Positions 23,901 through 36,598 of a stretch of DNA of 64,000 bases are shown here, one piece after another. A model generated the notes under the pieces. It had not been told where the DNA came from. It was given only the letters and a program-made list of their open reading frames with translations, and did not search any database. Source of the DNA: Himantopus leucocephalus. Its lineage: Eukaryota; Chordata; Aves; Charadriiformes; Recurvirostridae. Numbering within the stretch: the stretch's first letter is position 1; each line of letters begins with the position of its first letter. The stretch is taken from assembly GCA_003993805.1 (NCBI GenBank), contig RSEF01000002.1, positions 97,713,887 through 97,777,886 on the forward strand, in the 5' to 3' direction. A program made the position numbers and the translations under genes.

Positions 23901-26900
23901 ACACTGACTTCGTTGCTAAATTGAGTTAAACTGCCTTGTGTCTTAATGACAACTTATAAATCTCTTGATTTATAAACAAAACAAACAAAAACCTAGAAAA
24001 TATTTTCATCTTTCTGAAACATTTTTTTAAATCTAAAAAAATGGTGGGCTTTTTTCCCCCCCTTCTTTCCCTGTTCACTTAAAAAATTCAGATGGAGGAG
24101 AAATTTAAATGAGTGAAGAAAGCAATGCAGAAATTAAAACAGAGCTATACAGTTGCACTTCTTTAAAAGCAGATCCCACTTTTATGAGGCTAAAGCATTC
24201 AAAGAGTGAACACAGCCTTATGGTATCTCGTGTGAGGAGGTCAGAACAGGGAGGAACTGGGTTTTGGTAAAATCATGAGCTAGTGATTGGAGTCTTGCCA
24301 CCACGTAATGTCGTGCATTTTGGTGTAGTTGCTTATGCAAACCTAAAATGAATGAAGCATATCCAAGAGGCTGACTTTCCAAACCAGCAGTTCCTTACGT
24401 ACACCCAGCAGTGGGTGTCAGCAACTACATACAGAGCCCAGGACAGCGAAGGATCAGGCCCCAGGTTTCTCTTGCTGGCTCAGGCTGACATGTTCTGCGT
24501 GGTGGTAACCAACTGACTTCAGCATGCTGTGGCTTAGTTTTCCCATCTATAAATAGAATCCTATAATGTGTTTGTCTTCACAGGATTGGGGATGAAGCTT
24601 AATTAATAAATGTTTATTAAGTGCTTTTGGATCTTAAAGTAGACAGTAATAAATATGTTTCTAATTTCTTCGTGGATTTTTTTTTTTTTACTGTTCTCAT
24701 TAAAAGCAAGCCACATAGCTGGTAAACTGTTTCTTCTGCACAAATAAAATCAAGGTCACTGGTAAGGATCAAGGAAAAGTAAATAATGGAATAAAATCAA
24801 TTCATCTACAGAACAAGATTAATTTGAGTTTTCTTAATTCCTTCTACTCCTGTTTTCTCCTTTTGTTTTCCAAACCTAATTTTCAGTTACACTATTTCAA
24901 ATAAATCTCCAGATTAGTTAAACATTTTAGGATACAATAATTAAAGTAAGATAAGCAATTACGTTCAAGATGCCTTGGATGCTACAATACATTATTTTTA
25001 TAGAGAGAGAATAAGCTCCAATGAAGTTTAAGAAGAAGTAAGCAAAGAATCTGACCAGCACTTTGAAATGTTTTTATAAGAAGTATTTTTCATCATCACT
25101 TCCAATTTTCATAGGAATGCATTTTCAGCTCTGTGGCTCAAGTAAACATTTGAAAATGTTCACTGACAAACTGAAATTCTCAGAGCAAAGCATCTCTTTC
25201 CCTATTACTTTACCAGGCTTATAGACAGACTATTGTCCCGAGGGATGGTATGGTAAATCAATGTTTATATTTCTATAACCCTTGAGACTCCTTGGCTTAA
25301 ACATTTGTAACTCTCAGTAATCTGGATGGTGAGTGATAAAGAGACTGCTGTTATTACAAAAGGAAGGTTGAAAGCATTAAAGAGGCAACATTTATGGTCT
25401 GCTACACTATTCTGGTTTCCTAATCACTTTCCTGATATATTTACAGGATCCAATACATATGTGGGGAAAGGTATAATTTTTCAGTAGGCCTGAGAACAAG
25501 AGTGAATACTGGAAAAAAAACCCAAACAAGACTGCAGGGAAGGTATGCTAAGCTTTGCATAAACTTTAGGAATAAGGATTTCGCTATTCTATGAAAGAAG
25601 GGTACCTCTATGCATGTAAAAGAATGATCAATCATTATTAATATAGTTGGATCTGCATTACCTGGTATTTTCTTCAATGTTTGACACCATAAATAGTTAA
25701 GAACACTTAATCTTGTTGAAAAAAGCCAGAAAAATCTCTTTTTAAGGACAACAGTTTTATGATTGTAATTCTTGAAAAGCAAGTAGATAAGGTAAGAAAA
25801 ATCATGAGTTCCAAACGATTGAATCACCAACTCATGTTAGATGGGTGGTAAACTAGACTTGTGGGCAAAATAAGTTCAGAAAACGCTGTGAAACATTTTT
25901 GTTTCTTTAGCTGGCAAAATATTTCTGCAATATGATACAAATTAGGGAAAAATACAAACCCTGTTTTGCATATAAACATATTTTTGAGAAGTAATAGCAG
26001 TATAGGGAAAAATTATCAGATAGTAAAGTGCCACATTTGGAGAACATTTCATGCAGAGGGACTTGTTGACAGACCACAGGTTCCACAGATAACAGAATTC
26101 CAAACATTTGCACCTATAGAATCTAGGAAATACCACCTAGCGACATTTTGAATCAAGCACTGAGGAAAGCACTGAGGAAGCAGTGACATTTTGACACAAA
26201 TGTTGATGCCACTTCAGAGGAAAAATGACATTAAGTCCATGGGACTAGACTAGCATGGAGTCCTCAGCACTCTTTCACTCTACAAAACTGTTCTTAATGA
26301 CCCTCACTGAGTGCTAAACTATGCACCGTCAGAGATACCTGGGTTCTTATATCGTTGGCATGAAAAAGCTCCATGTCACAGTTCCCATTTCCCAACATGA
26401 CCCCATGACTGATGACCACTGCCACCAGTTCTGGGAGAGCATATCCCTATTTCTGATTGTAAATGAGTCTCTGAGCACCAGAAACACAAGAGCCTCAGAG
26501 CCATAAAGAGCAAGGAGGAAACCCAGTTGGAAGAAACTCTAGTGGGAAGAAGCAGACGGAGAGTTCTAGTCATTATTGATCAGATTATTTATTCATTCAT
26601 GTTATGCAGTCAATAGACAGGAACAGAACTATATCCAGTTAACAGGGACTAGAAACTTCTGTATGAGCTTATTCACTGCCTTGACCTTCATAAATGATGT
26701 CAACATAATCTGCCTGAGTAAGGCGTGATCTGGTTTTGACTAACCTTCCTGGCTTATTAGGGATCTTAGGAAGAATTGAGGACCACGCATTTCCTCTCCA
26801 TTCACCTTTATATCACAGGAGAGTTTAGGTGCCTGAACATCAGCCTATCTATTCAGACTGCAGTGCATCTAAGCACGCAGAGAAAATGCCTCCAGAACAT

Positions 26901-27730
26901 AAAAAGAACATAAACCAAATTTTGGCTCTTTTGTAAAATAGTCTTGGGACTTATTTTGACTTAAATGTCTTTGGCATTTACTCAATACTTGAAAACCACC
27001 ATGTTGAATCAGGTTGTTTGAATCCTTCCCTGAGATTCAGATAGCTGTGATTTAGAAAATAGAGATTGAAAATATTAGAAAAGCAAAACAATTAATCTCT
27101 AGTGGGGAATTGTCCATTTATTTCAAATGTTAACACTTATACACAGGTAGGTGGCCTCCTGTAGTCCAGCAGCATAAAAGCTCATAAATAGTCCAAACAT
27201 TTGGGCGTGATGTACATAATCGTATCTGCAAAGTCCTAGGGATGGCATATGCACATTGAAATGATCACAAAATGAAGAAGGAAAGCACAAACAATTATTT
27301 TTCAGGTCCACCAGTAGGTGATATGCCTGTCTTGGATCATGTGCAGCATATCTTGATCAGTCATCCTCAGTGCAATCGCAAGAAAAAAAAGCTGAAAGGC
27401 ACTGGAAGAAGGAATTTTGTTATACATAAGAAAAGATAAAATTTGTATAGAGGAATGATGGCTAGACAAGGCTGGTCCCAGGCAAATTGCTGAACCTAAC
27501 GCATATTTTACCCTTTCCCTTTAAAAAAGTAGTAATTATTTCATCGCTAATTCCCACAGTACTACCTTTAATCTCCACAGTATTCCTTTATAGAGCAGAT
27601 AAACAGACAAACACATGAAGTTTCCTTTGGATTCTTTTGCACACTGATATTTTGCTTCTCAAAACAATCATTCACACAAATTATCATCTAAACTCACTGC
27701 AAGCAGAACTTCTTATCCTGGCTTCCATTG
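23901..27730. other. Non-coding DNA
   Basis: No recognised gene. The 129-codon minus-strand frame at 25441-25830 is hydrophobic and T-rich on its coding strand, with no domain I recognise, and is most likely chance. The facing frames near 26320-26570 are also unrecognised. Confidence 0.5.
26156..26179. repeat. 12-bp tandem duplication
   Basis: The unit agcactgaggaa is repeated exactly (26156-26167, 26168-26179). Confidence 0.8.
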
Positions 27731-28170
27731 GAAAGTCTTCCTTCACAGTTCTCCTCCTCTTCCCTCCTCTACTCCACTAAGTTTTACTCCTTCAGACCAC
27801 CTACCTAAATGGCTCTCAAGTTTCTTTGCTCTTCCACTTCATTTCATGCGTCTTTTACTCTGACCCTGCTCTCCACCTCTCTATACGTGCATTTTTCTTG
27901 CTCTGTAGCTATTTCTTTACTTCTTTCTATTACACACTTAAATAGATGTCTCACATACTGTTAGGCTCTTCTAGCCTCTTTTTCTTCCTAATCAGGCTGC
28001 TTTCCCAGTCTAGTTTCTCTTCTTTCTCCACCACCCCTTCTTTCTGCCTCAGATGTTCTCTCTGCCTATTCCTCTCCTTCTCTTTTTTTTGTTCTCCTTT
28101 TTCCCACTTCTCTATCTTTTACTGCCTCCAAATTCTTCCAGCTCAATTACTGAATCATCCGATCTCAAGG
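27731..28170. repeat. Pyrimidine-rich (C/T) low-complexity region
   Basis: More than 400 bases of the plus strand are dominated by T and C (tcttcc, ctcctc, ttctctt). The serine/phenylalanine/leucine-rich 109-codon frame at 27946-28275 follows from this bias and is not a recognised protein. Confidence 0.7.
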
Positions 28171-28387
28171 TTTGATTTCAGGACCCATGAAATATGCGAC
28201 ATGATGTGCAGAAGCAATCCTTGCTGTCTCAAGGATTATTCTTTTCCAAAAATACGTGTATACACTTTAAGATAACTAAGAGTTTTAAAAGAGAATTATT
28301 TATGCTATGCTACTGTAGAGCAAGATAACAAAGTTATTAAAGAGATAAGACTGTCAATGTCCTTTCGAGACCCTAAGTCCATATGGC

Positions 28388-28777
28388 ACAGTATGTTTTC
28401 TTCAGCAGTGGTGAACAGAAGATGCTTGGAGAAGAGTCAAAGAATAGAGCAAGGATACAATGATACTTTCTGCTCTATTCTCCACTGGGGGGACTACGCC
28501 CATATTGACTTTGTGTTGGGTTCCTTGGCTGAAGAAGTCTGGCTTAGCAGGTTTACACACTGACCTTNACAGTATGTTTTCTTCAGCAGTGGTGAACAGA
28601 AGATGCTTGGAGAAGAGTCAAAGAATAGAGCAAGGATACAATGATACTTTCTGCTCTATCCTCCACTGGGGGGACTACACCTATATTGACTTTGTGTTGG
28701 GTTCCTTGGCTGAAGAAGTCTGCCTTAGCAGGTTTACAAACTGACCTCTGNCTTAGCAGGTTTACACACTGACCTTT
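28388..28777. repeat. Multi-copy contig-overlap duplication with two N
   Basis: Copy A (28388-28567) and copy B (28569-28747) are the same roughly 180 bases with about five differences, split by N at 28568. After N at 28751 a third partial copy (28752-28777) repeats the last 25 bases and continues into unique DNA. Copy A matches this continuation better than copy B does. This is best read as two alleles or error-bearing contig ends left side by side. The frames at 28357-28744 are products of the duplication. Confidence 0.85.
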
Positions 28778-29162
28778 GACTCTATGGAGTTCATCTCTCT
28801 GTGATGTTACAGGACTCTTGTTTCAGGAACTAATAATAAGAGAAGCATCAGGTTTGTTCCTAGCTGAGTGGGAGAAGCTATGTTAAGAGCTGGAAGGGCA
28901 GGTAACTCTGCATCAATACACAGGTTCGGTTGGTTACCACTAACTGTGAACTGGCCTCCCAGTGATGCAATGGTAGGTTTTGTTATGCCTCTCATATGCT
29001 TAAAAGTCACAATTTTCTCTGATCTTAACACATCTTAATCCTCATTTAGTAGGTGAGCTGACCTTGGAGCTCTGGTTCCTCAAGGCTCAGATGCTGGAGC
29101 TTTTGTTTGCAGCATTCAGTTTGGTGGCACTGGGCAGCCAACGGTGCTTCAGATGAGGTCTG

Positions 29163-29198
29163 TTGCTCTTTACTCAGCTTTTGCTCTTTACTCAGCTT
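29163..29198. repeat. 18-bp tandem duplication
   Basis: The unit ttgctctttactcagctt is repeated exactly at 29163-29180 and 29181-29198. Confidence 0.85.
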
Positions 29199-29439
29199 TT
29201 TCATCACTGTTTCAGGTTACAATGCATTTAGACCTCTGGAGCTTCCTAAATGTTAACCTGCACTAGTTACTCTTTTCAGTGGTTTTATGAAGTGCCTGTA
29301 GAAGCCCAATAGGTTCTGCAATATCAGAGACTTTCTACAGTTCTAATCTTTAGATCAACCTAAATGATAGTTTTTCAGTGTAACAAAAAATTTTCCCATG
29401 TCGCTGTTGTACAAAAGCTGTTTGTTTCATTAAGAATTT

Positions 29440-29468
29440 NNNNNNNNNNTTTTTTTTTTTTTTTTTTT
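29440..29468. other. 10-N gap followed by poly-T
   Basis: N occupies 29440-29449 and a T run follows. The 78-codon frame across it is unreliable. Confidence 0.9.
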
Positions 29469-31237
29469 CCCTGCTGTATATTAAGCCCAAACACAAATGA
29501 ATACTTCATCTGTTTGGTGAAAAAGCGCAGTCATTTTCCTCCAGAAGATCCCAGGCAGACATTCATACAAAAGATCACAAAATATTTTCAGATTTTATAA
29601 CTATCATAAAGTGAGCATTCTTTGGATATGGACAAATATGATATTGTATATCTTAGAAATTTGTCAGCTAGTGTATGCAAGATGCATTTTTCTCTCTCCT
29701 CTCCCATTTCTTCTATGCTTATTAGTTGTATAGTTGAAAGCTTTTGAATCCCTATTCATGGATGAGGGACACAGTTTAAGAGATGTTATATGTTGATGTA
29801 ATGGAAATACAGTTACAGCAAGTACATGTGATATAGCTAAGCTGAATATATGGTATACCTAACCTACATGATTACAGCATAAATATATTCTGACAAAAGA
29901 ACGGTTTCTGTCCCAAAGACCTTACAGTGTAAACAGAAGAAGAACTCATTAAAAACCAAACAGATTGAATGCAAAGAAGCACTGGCTATAACCAGCAGCA
30001 TGAAAAGCAACAATGACAGTATCTCAGCTTTCTCAGCACTGAAGTACATAGGTACATAGGTAGCACAAGTAAGGAGATATATGAGGAAGGACAATGATCT
30101 CTTTCCATTTTTATTTTTTTTAATGCATAAATTAGTCTAGCAAGCCAAAGAAAGACCAAATACCCATTTTTTGAAAGTTATATAGCACCCCTCACCAGTT
30201 CTGTGATTATTTCTTTCCTAAGACCCCTCTATATGTAACTGTTTGGTCTAATTCCATTCTTGACCGTGGGACTGACTCTGATTATAGAAATATTCAGACG
30301 TGTTCTCTCTTTTCTCAGTCTTAACTAGTATCTTTGTCTCTCTAGAAGCAGAATATAGTCTTGCTTCTAACTGGCATGATAATCTCATTGCCATTACTAT
30401 GTCATGGTTTATCAAGCTTTTAATTTGTGAACCACTGATCATGATCACAGGCATTTTGAACTACTGTGGAAATTCATATCTTTGCATTTCGTTTTGGCTT
30501 GAAGCTGACCATTAACAATTTAGTCTCCTTCCTTGACTGCCTCTGAACAAGGAAGATTGTGTTAATTGTGTGTTTTTCACAGATTTCAGAAGTAAAAATA
30601 AAACACGATCATCATCTGTGCAGTTTAAGTCTGACTTCAACATTAATGATATTTGGATTAATCTCCCATGGTTCATGTGGGCAAGAAGCTAACCACAAAA
30701 TGTTAGTATTCTTTAACTTTTTTCACTCCCTTTGCATGACATAACTCTTTACAAGACGCCTTGCCTTTTCTGCATTTATCACTTTTGGCCTAACAGTATG
30801 CATATGGTCCCTAGTGAACACAAAACTCAGTTTCTCAATCCATCCCAATGAGATCCACGGGAATACTTTAATAAGAAAAATTGTCCTGGCAGATTCCTTC
30901 TACAGAGGTGAATACCTCTGGATGAAAGGGAAATGGTACTTTCCTTGAGAGGGACTGCCAGTCAAGTCTACAGTGAGTTCCAGAACTGTCTTCCAGTTTT
31001 TTGATAGTTCTGTTGTGATCTTGTAACTTGAAATGATCACCTATAAGCAAAGATCTTATAGCTCACCCCAGTGCAAGATACTCTTAAATTTCTTTAGACA
31101 GCAGCTACTGTTTATAAAAGACAGGAAAAGTAAGGATAATGGAAGGACATGTGTTATAGTAATGCAGTTATCAGACTGACGATGAAGATAATTTTGCAGT
31201 TGTTCTTCTAGCCGGCATTGATTTTATGCCATGCTGG

Positions 31238-31332
31238 GGTAAAACAAATAAATAAACAAACCACACCAACAACCCCCCAACCCCCAAAGAAAAACCCCAA
31301 AAACAAAACACACAAAAAACCTAAACTGAAAC
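31238..31332. repeat. A/C-rich low-complexity tract
   Basis: About 95 bases are almost only A and C (aaacaaataaataaac, ccaacaacccccc, aaaacaaaacac). Confidence 0.75.
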
Positions 31333-33084
31333 AAACACTTTCTGGCTGGTGAAATCTTCAGTGACAGACCTATAATATGCATTCTGACTGACTCTTCAGT
31401 TTCTACAGGGAATGTGATCTGCACCCACAAAAACTAACAAAAATATGCAAACAACCTGAGTTTTCCTACAGACATTTTTTGTATGTTGGTTTCAGAAATT
31501 ACAAGACTTTCAGATGTATACAAGCTCCATTAAACAACTTTTACAAAATGCTGATGGTTTCTATATACAGATTACAATTTTCAGATTTTTTTAGAACCTT
31601 AAAAAAAATGTTCAGCCCTGGAAGATAAAGAGAACTTCTTTATAAAGAGCACAACTTTATAAGGCCAGTCAACATGGACGGTACTGTTCTTAAATTGCTG
31701 TTTATAAATACGAACATTTTGAAGCCTGATGTTTCTTATCAAAAGCTATAATGAAGTCAGTCAAGTTTTTCCAGTTAGTGGACTCAGACTTTAAATGAAG
31801 GTCTAAGTCCATATAGTCTGTCCACTGCGATGGAGTTTCTTGGTATCCAGTTTTCTGCTTGTATGTGCTATGTAGTGGTTTTTTTTGAAGGAATGTGGAT
31901 GTGCAGAAGGGAGGAAGATAGATGGAAACATGACTGTTTCCTCTGTCCTGGTTGATTTATGTTACATATGGGAAAACCCAACAAACGGAGAGAGCTGGGG
32001 GTGTGAATCTGGGAGAAGTTCTAGGCAGGCAGAATGGAGAGAGCAGAGGCAAAGCAAGCAAGAAACCTGAAGCGCTTGAACATGCTGGTGGACTCTGAAA
32101 GGAGCAGGGTCCCTGCTTGCAACAGAAGACAGACCCGTAACCAACGTGAGATGTGAGGGACGATGGAAAATGAACAGGTTTTTCCTGTTGTACTATGAGG
32201 TATTCTGCAATAAGTGAGAGGCTGGGAATCCAACAAGAGCTGCTGGACTAGAAATAAGAAGGGAACACAAGAGTGAACACTGTGGGTGAGGGAACATTTG
32301 CTTTCAGTCATTTTGTTTACTCCCTTACCCCGAGAGGCTGAAATTATTGTGATTCTGCTTTCTGGCCAACCTGAAACCAGCAGTGTCGCTACCTTATTAG
32401 ATATTACTGTTTCAAAGAAGACTCTGTAAAGATGACAAGCATGGACCAAATACATACCCCTTCAGCATAGTTTTCCTGATTCCTTGTGTAGTACTTCTGG
32501 TTTTGCTGGTACAATTCACTGTTATACAGTGTCACTAGAATATTCTGTAACACAACAAAAATTGAAAACTTGATAATACTGATAAGTGAAACACGTATTA
32601 GTTGAGATTTGTATTGAACTCCATATAAAAATAAATAAGACAAGGAATTCTGTACCGATTGCATTATTCCTTTTCATATTTAATTCAACAAAACCACTCT
32701 GTTTTAGAATCCACTTCTTACAGATATGTCAATGTCTTCAGGATTCAGAACTACTTTGTAACATAAACCAGAAAGTGTTGCTATAGAATTGAAGTAGTGT
32801 GCTGCCAAGTAGCGATGCCTTTGTGGATAAAATAGTTTTATTTTATTCTTTTGTGCCAACAAAAAAGACATCAAAATTATAAAAGTAACTTTACTATAAT
32901 ATTAATGAATTCTATTGAATTCCACATTTTCATTACAATTTTTCTGAGGATGAAATCTACTTTTTAGTTCTGCAAATATTTTTCATGTTTGGTATGTTTG
33001 TCACAGCCATATCATCCCAGCACTGGCATAAGAGCCTAGATTTCATAGCATAAGATTTTATTTTTCATTCATCTGTCAGTATCA

Positions 33085-33265
33085 GTTGCACCAATTTTCC
33101 CCTTTTTTTCTTTCTCTTGCTTTACTGAATCTTAGTTTCATTGTATTATTTTCTTTTTCTGTCCCTTTCTTCTTTTCTCTACAATCCTCTTTTCATCTTT
33201 CCCTCCTTTCTTCTACTAATTCCTATATTTCCTAATCTTGTCCCACTTTCTCACCCTTTTGAATC
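33085..33265. repeat. Pyrimidine-rich tract
   Basis: Dominated by T and C on the plus strand (cccctttttttctttctc, ttttcatctttccctcc). No other feature is seen. Confidence 0.6.
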
Positions 33266-34422
33266 AGGGGAAGAGGTTTGCTAGGCAGAGCAATTCTCTG
33301 TGGAAACAACAGATAAGAGAAAGAACAAAGGGTATTTATGCAAAGGGGTTTTCTTCTGCATGACGTTTAACCCTTCAAAGATCAGCGAGGCTGATGTCCA
33401 TGCAGTTAAGAGAAAAAAACTTTGACAGTCCAGAAACTTGACAAGCTGCTGGGATCAACCCCAAACCTTGTTTCAGAGAGAGATACGGAAAAGATTTCAG
33501 GATAATTGATAACCTGACACATTTTTTTTAAATATTTTCACATTGAGACCCTGACACTGTAGAAAATATTTTTACATTGAGAACCACACTTTTTACACTT
33601 GCTTCTACTGGCATGGCACATTTAGGTTATGACTACTTTCTATAATGTAAACAAAACCCTCATAGAGGCACCAGTTAAATAATCATCAAGAGGGTGCAAA
33701 ATAATAACGAAAGAAAAAAGTTGCCATCTAAACTCTCTGTGAGTTAACTAGACTCAATATTGCTAAAGTTTAGTTACTATTACTATATATAAAACTGTCA
33801 TTTTGATTAACATTACCTGTAATGCTTTGCAATGTCATTCTGCCTAGAGACAAATATATATGAGTTTATAAACAGGTAATTCTGTTTTGTTATTATTTAG
33901 TTTTTGTTTGTAAGAAACTCACCTTCTTGCAACACTGATGACATCAAGAGGAATTACTGTAGAATTCAAAGGCACTGCTTCTCTGTTGACAGTTTCAGCA
34001 GTGTATATTGTTTAATTTTTAATCTGATGAGCTATATGTGCAGCTAATGTAGTTTGCATTTGAAGTCCTTGGCACTCATTTATTGTACTGAAAATTTGGA
34101 ATCAAGCTTAGGTTGCAAAACAGAAAAATAAATACGAGCTTGAAATGTTAATTAAAGAATTTATAGTTAATCTAAAACAAGTTGGAAATACTGTAGTATA
34201 GTTGCAGTTATTTTTAAATCTCCCACTGTAATAAATGTGACTGGTTGACACCAAACCAAGCAGTGATCAGAATGATTCTCTCTTCTAACAATGGAGTCTA
34301 AATTATAATGATATTAATTTTACATGAGTATAAAAATGTATTTGCAGTTTGAGTGTAGAAAATAAAAAATATTATCAGGCCTCAAAATATATATTTTTTG
34401 AATGGTTTTCAAACATTGATAT

Positions 34423-34486
34423 GAACACAGAATCCAACCTACATTCACAAATACGAACACAAACTCCAACCTACATTCACAAATAT
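34423..34486. repeat. 32-bp tandem duplication
   Basis: Two copies (34423-34454 and 34455-34486) share about 29 of 32 bases, each holding CCAACCTACATTCACAAATA. No N separates them, so this is a genuine small minisatellite-like duplication rather than an assembly join. Confidence 0.85.
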
Positions 34487-35077
34487 GCTGCTGCTCACAA
34501 AGTTTGGAAACACATGAATGGCCTTTCCATTCTGAGGCAAGCTGTGGAATTTCCAAGGAGAGATTCAAGGAAACGGGTTTGGGATGGTTCCAGTAACATG
34601 TGAGAAAGACTAGTTGCAAGTGAGAGAGTTTTTAAGATTTCTGAGATGCAAATAAGATGAGCTCAAATATTGTACACATCAGAGGGGCCAGAACTTCCTT
34701 TAGTGTGAAGACTTCTGTTTCTGTTGTATTTGACAAACTCTAGACAACTTTACATAATGTCAGTAATTTAACGTGCCATAAATAATATATAAAGCCACAA
34801 CAGCCCACTTAAGGCTAATTCCACCATTTTGATTAATGTTTCTTCTTCTCTTCCAGTTGAAGTAGAATGGAGAGAACACATTAGCCCTGTTTCTTTGTTT
34901 CATTTGTGCACATAAGTTTATGTTATTGTGTGGATAGAAATGTGCTCGAGGGACCAAATCAGGAGTCAAGGTGCAACACACTTTATCTAGAGCAAAAGTC
35001 AAACTCTTCTTCTATCATCTACAAAAAACCCCACCTTTGTCCTCCTCATTCACTTAGACTACTGAGATTTAATTAAA

Positions 35078-35092
35078 NAAAAAAAAAAAAAC
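35078..35092. other. Single-N gap at a poly-A run
   Basis: One N lies inside an A homopolymer of unresolved length. Confidence 0.85.
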
Positions 35093-36563
35093 AACAAACC
35101 ACAGAATCACAGCCAGCCTTCAGGAAAAAAATATTGCTCCAAATCACCATGCAAACCATTTTTTTAGAAGCCAGCACAGACGCTGAAAGAGAAACTTCTG
35201 ATTCCTTGGCCATGCTGAAAGACTGATCTTGACAGTTATAGGAGAAGCAGGCCACAGATCTGAAGGTCCAGCAGCAAAATGTATGTGAAAATATCTTCAA
35301 GAGCTGTTCCTCCAGTAGTGACACAACAAAAGAAACACAACGTTTCACCAAAATTATATTTATCTGAAAACATTCAGATCACTGTGTTGGCTGTTCTGAC
35401 TCACAACATCGTGCTCTTCTTCAGTACTGAAGGTTTTATGAGTGGAGACCAATGCAAATACCCTGCAAAGTGCAACAACAGGCAAGTGACTCTGAAGAAG
35501 CAAGTGTATGGTGGAGACAGCTTGTTCCAAGCTGATACTCTTGCCTAGAGGCAAATTTTTAGTTCAGGATAGGTCTGGGTCTTTTGGGAATGGACTTCGG
35601 AGATATTACAAAGACCTCAGAGTGAACAGTTGTATCCACCATCCTTGGACATTTTCTAGCTATTTTCCAACTGCCGTAATTCTTGAATCTCTCTGTGAAC
35701 AGCAAAAGAATAAGAACGTATCAACTTTGCTACTGTTCCAAGCAGTAGTACTTCTAAACCGTTCTTATTTTTTCAGTTTCACGTTACTGGTGGAAAAGGG
35801 GATCAACCTAACTGGTTAAATGTAAAGACTTGTACTTAGTCTCAAGTTTATGATTTGTCATGAGAAAAATATGGTAAGATTTGCTTAAAAGATAAAAGGA
35901 TGGCATTCCCTAATCAAAGCAAGTGTAAAACACAAAAAAAAAGCAGTGCCTTTCTGTTGCTGAGATTCAAGTTTTCTTGAAAGCAACCATAAGTGTGACA
36001 TGACCGGTGATTTTTGCCTTCTGTTCTGTTCTGGACATTTGATTTTACGAGAACTGCATGTCTCAAGTAGGTTATGCACAGCATTATGCAAGAATTGGCT
36101 GCTGTAAAAACTTGCATAAACCTGGAGTAGGGTACTTTTTCACAAAAGCAGTCTTTATTATTTTCTGATGAAACACCTAAGCCTAATACTATCCTTTCTT
36201 AGTCCTGGGAAACTGTTGCTGTCAGTATTTTGAGGCAAGCAGACAAAAAATATCTTCTGAAGTGCATGAACAGCTTAAGCTTTTTGACAATATCATGCTC
36301 TCATAAAGTGATAGTTTTTACTTTGCAGGGACTAGAGAAAGTATTCTTGAAAAAATTTATTGAATCTCAGACCACTAATTAGGTGTTGAGAACTGACAGC
36401 TATATTATTAGTGGGGAGTATATACTTGTAATTTCTTGATTTGGTTTCCTCCTTGTGCTACTCCTAAGTCTGACCTAAGAGAGTGCTGTGTTTAGAAGCA
36501 CTGATGTGTTTGTGGTAGCCACTCTTTTTTATTTCCTAGACACAACATAAAGGGTTTGGATCA

Positions 36564-36598
36564 GGCATATGGCATATGGCACATGACGTATGGCATAT
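36564..36598. repeat. Five-unit 7-bp tandem repeat
   Basis: Units are ggcatat, ggcatat, ggcacat, gacgtat, ggcatat. The two central units have drifted. Confidence 0.75.

Larger units (their letters stand above)
28778..36563. other. Unique AT-rich non-coding DNA
   Basis: No gene is recognised. The largest frame, 144 codons on the minus strand at 32021-32455, has no domain I know and no conserved pattern. Smaller frames around 34320-34620 and 35073-35820 are overlapping and mutually exclusive. Simple repeats and gaps are listed separately. Confidence 0.5.

Noticed and set aside
25441..25830. 129-codon hydrophobic minus-strand frame as a membrane protein
   Set aside because: The hydrophobic residues follow from T-rich codons. 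No topology pattern, domain or splice context is seen.
27946..28275. Ser/Phe/Leu-rich 109-codon frame
   Set aside because: It is a by-product of the pyrimidine-rich tract.
28357..28744. Two frames with repeated protein segments as a repeat protein
   Set aside because: The repetition is the assembly duplication across N at 28568.
32021..32455. 144-codon minus-strand frame as a gene
   Set aside because: No recognisable domain, a plus-strand frame overlaps it, and there are no splice or promoter signs.
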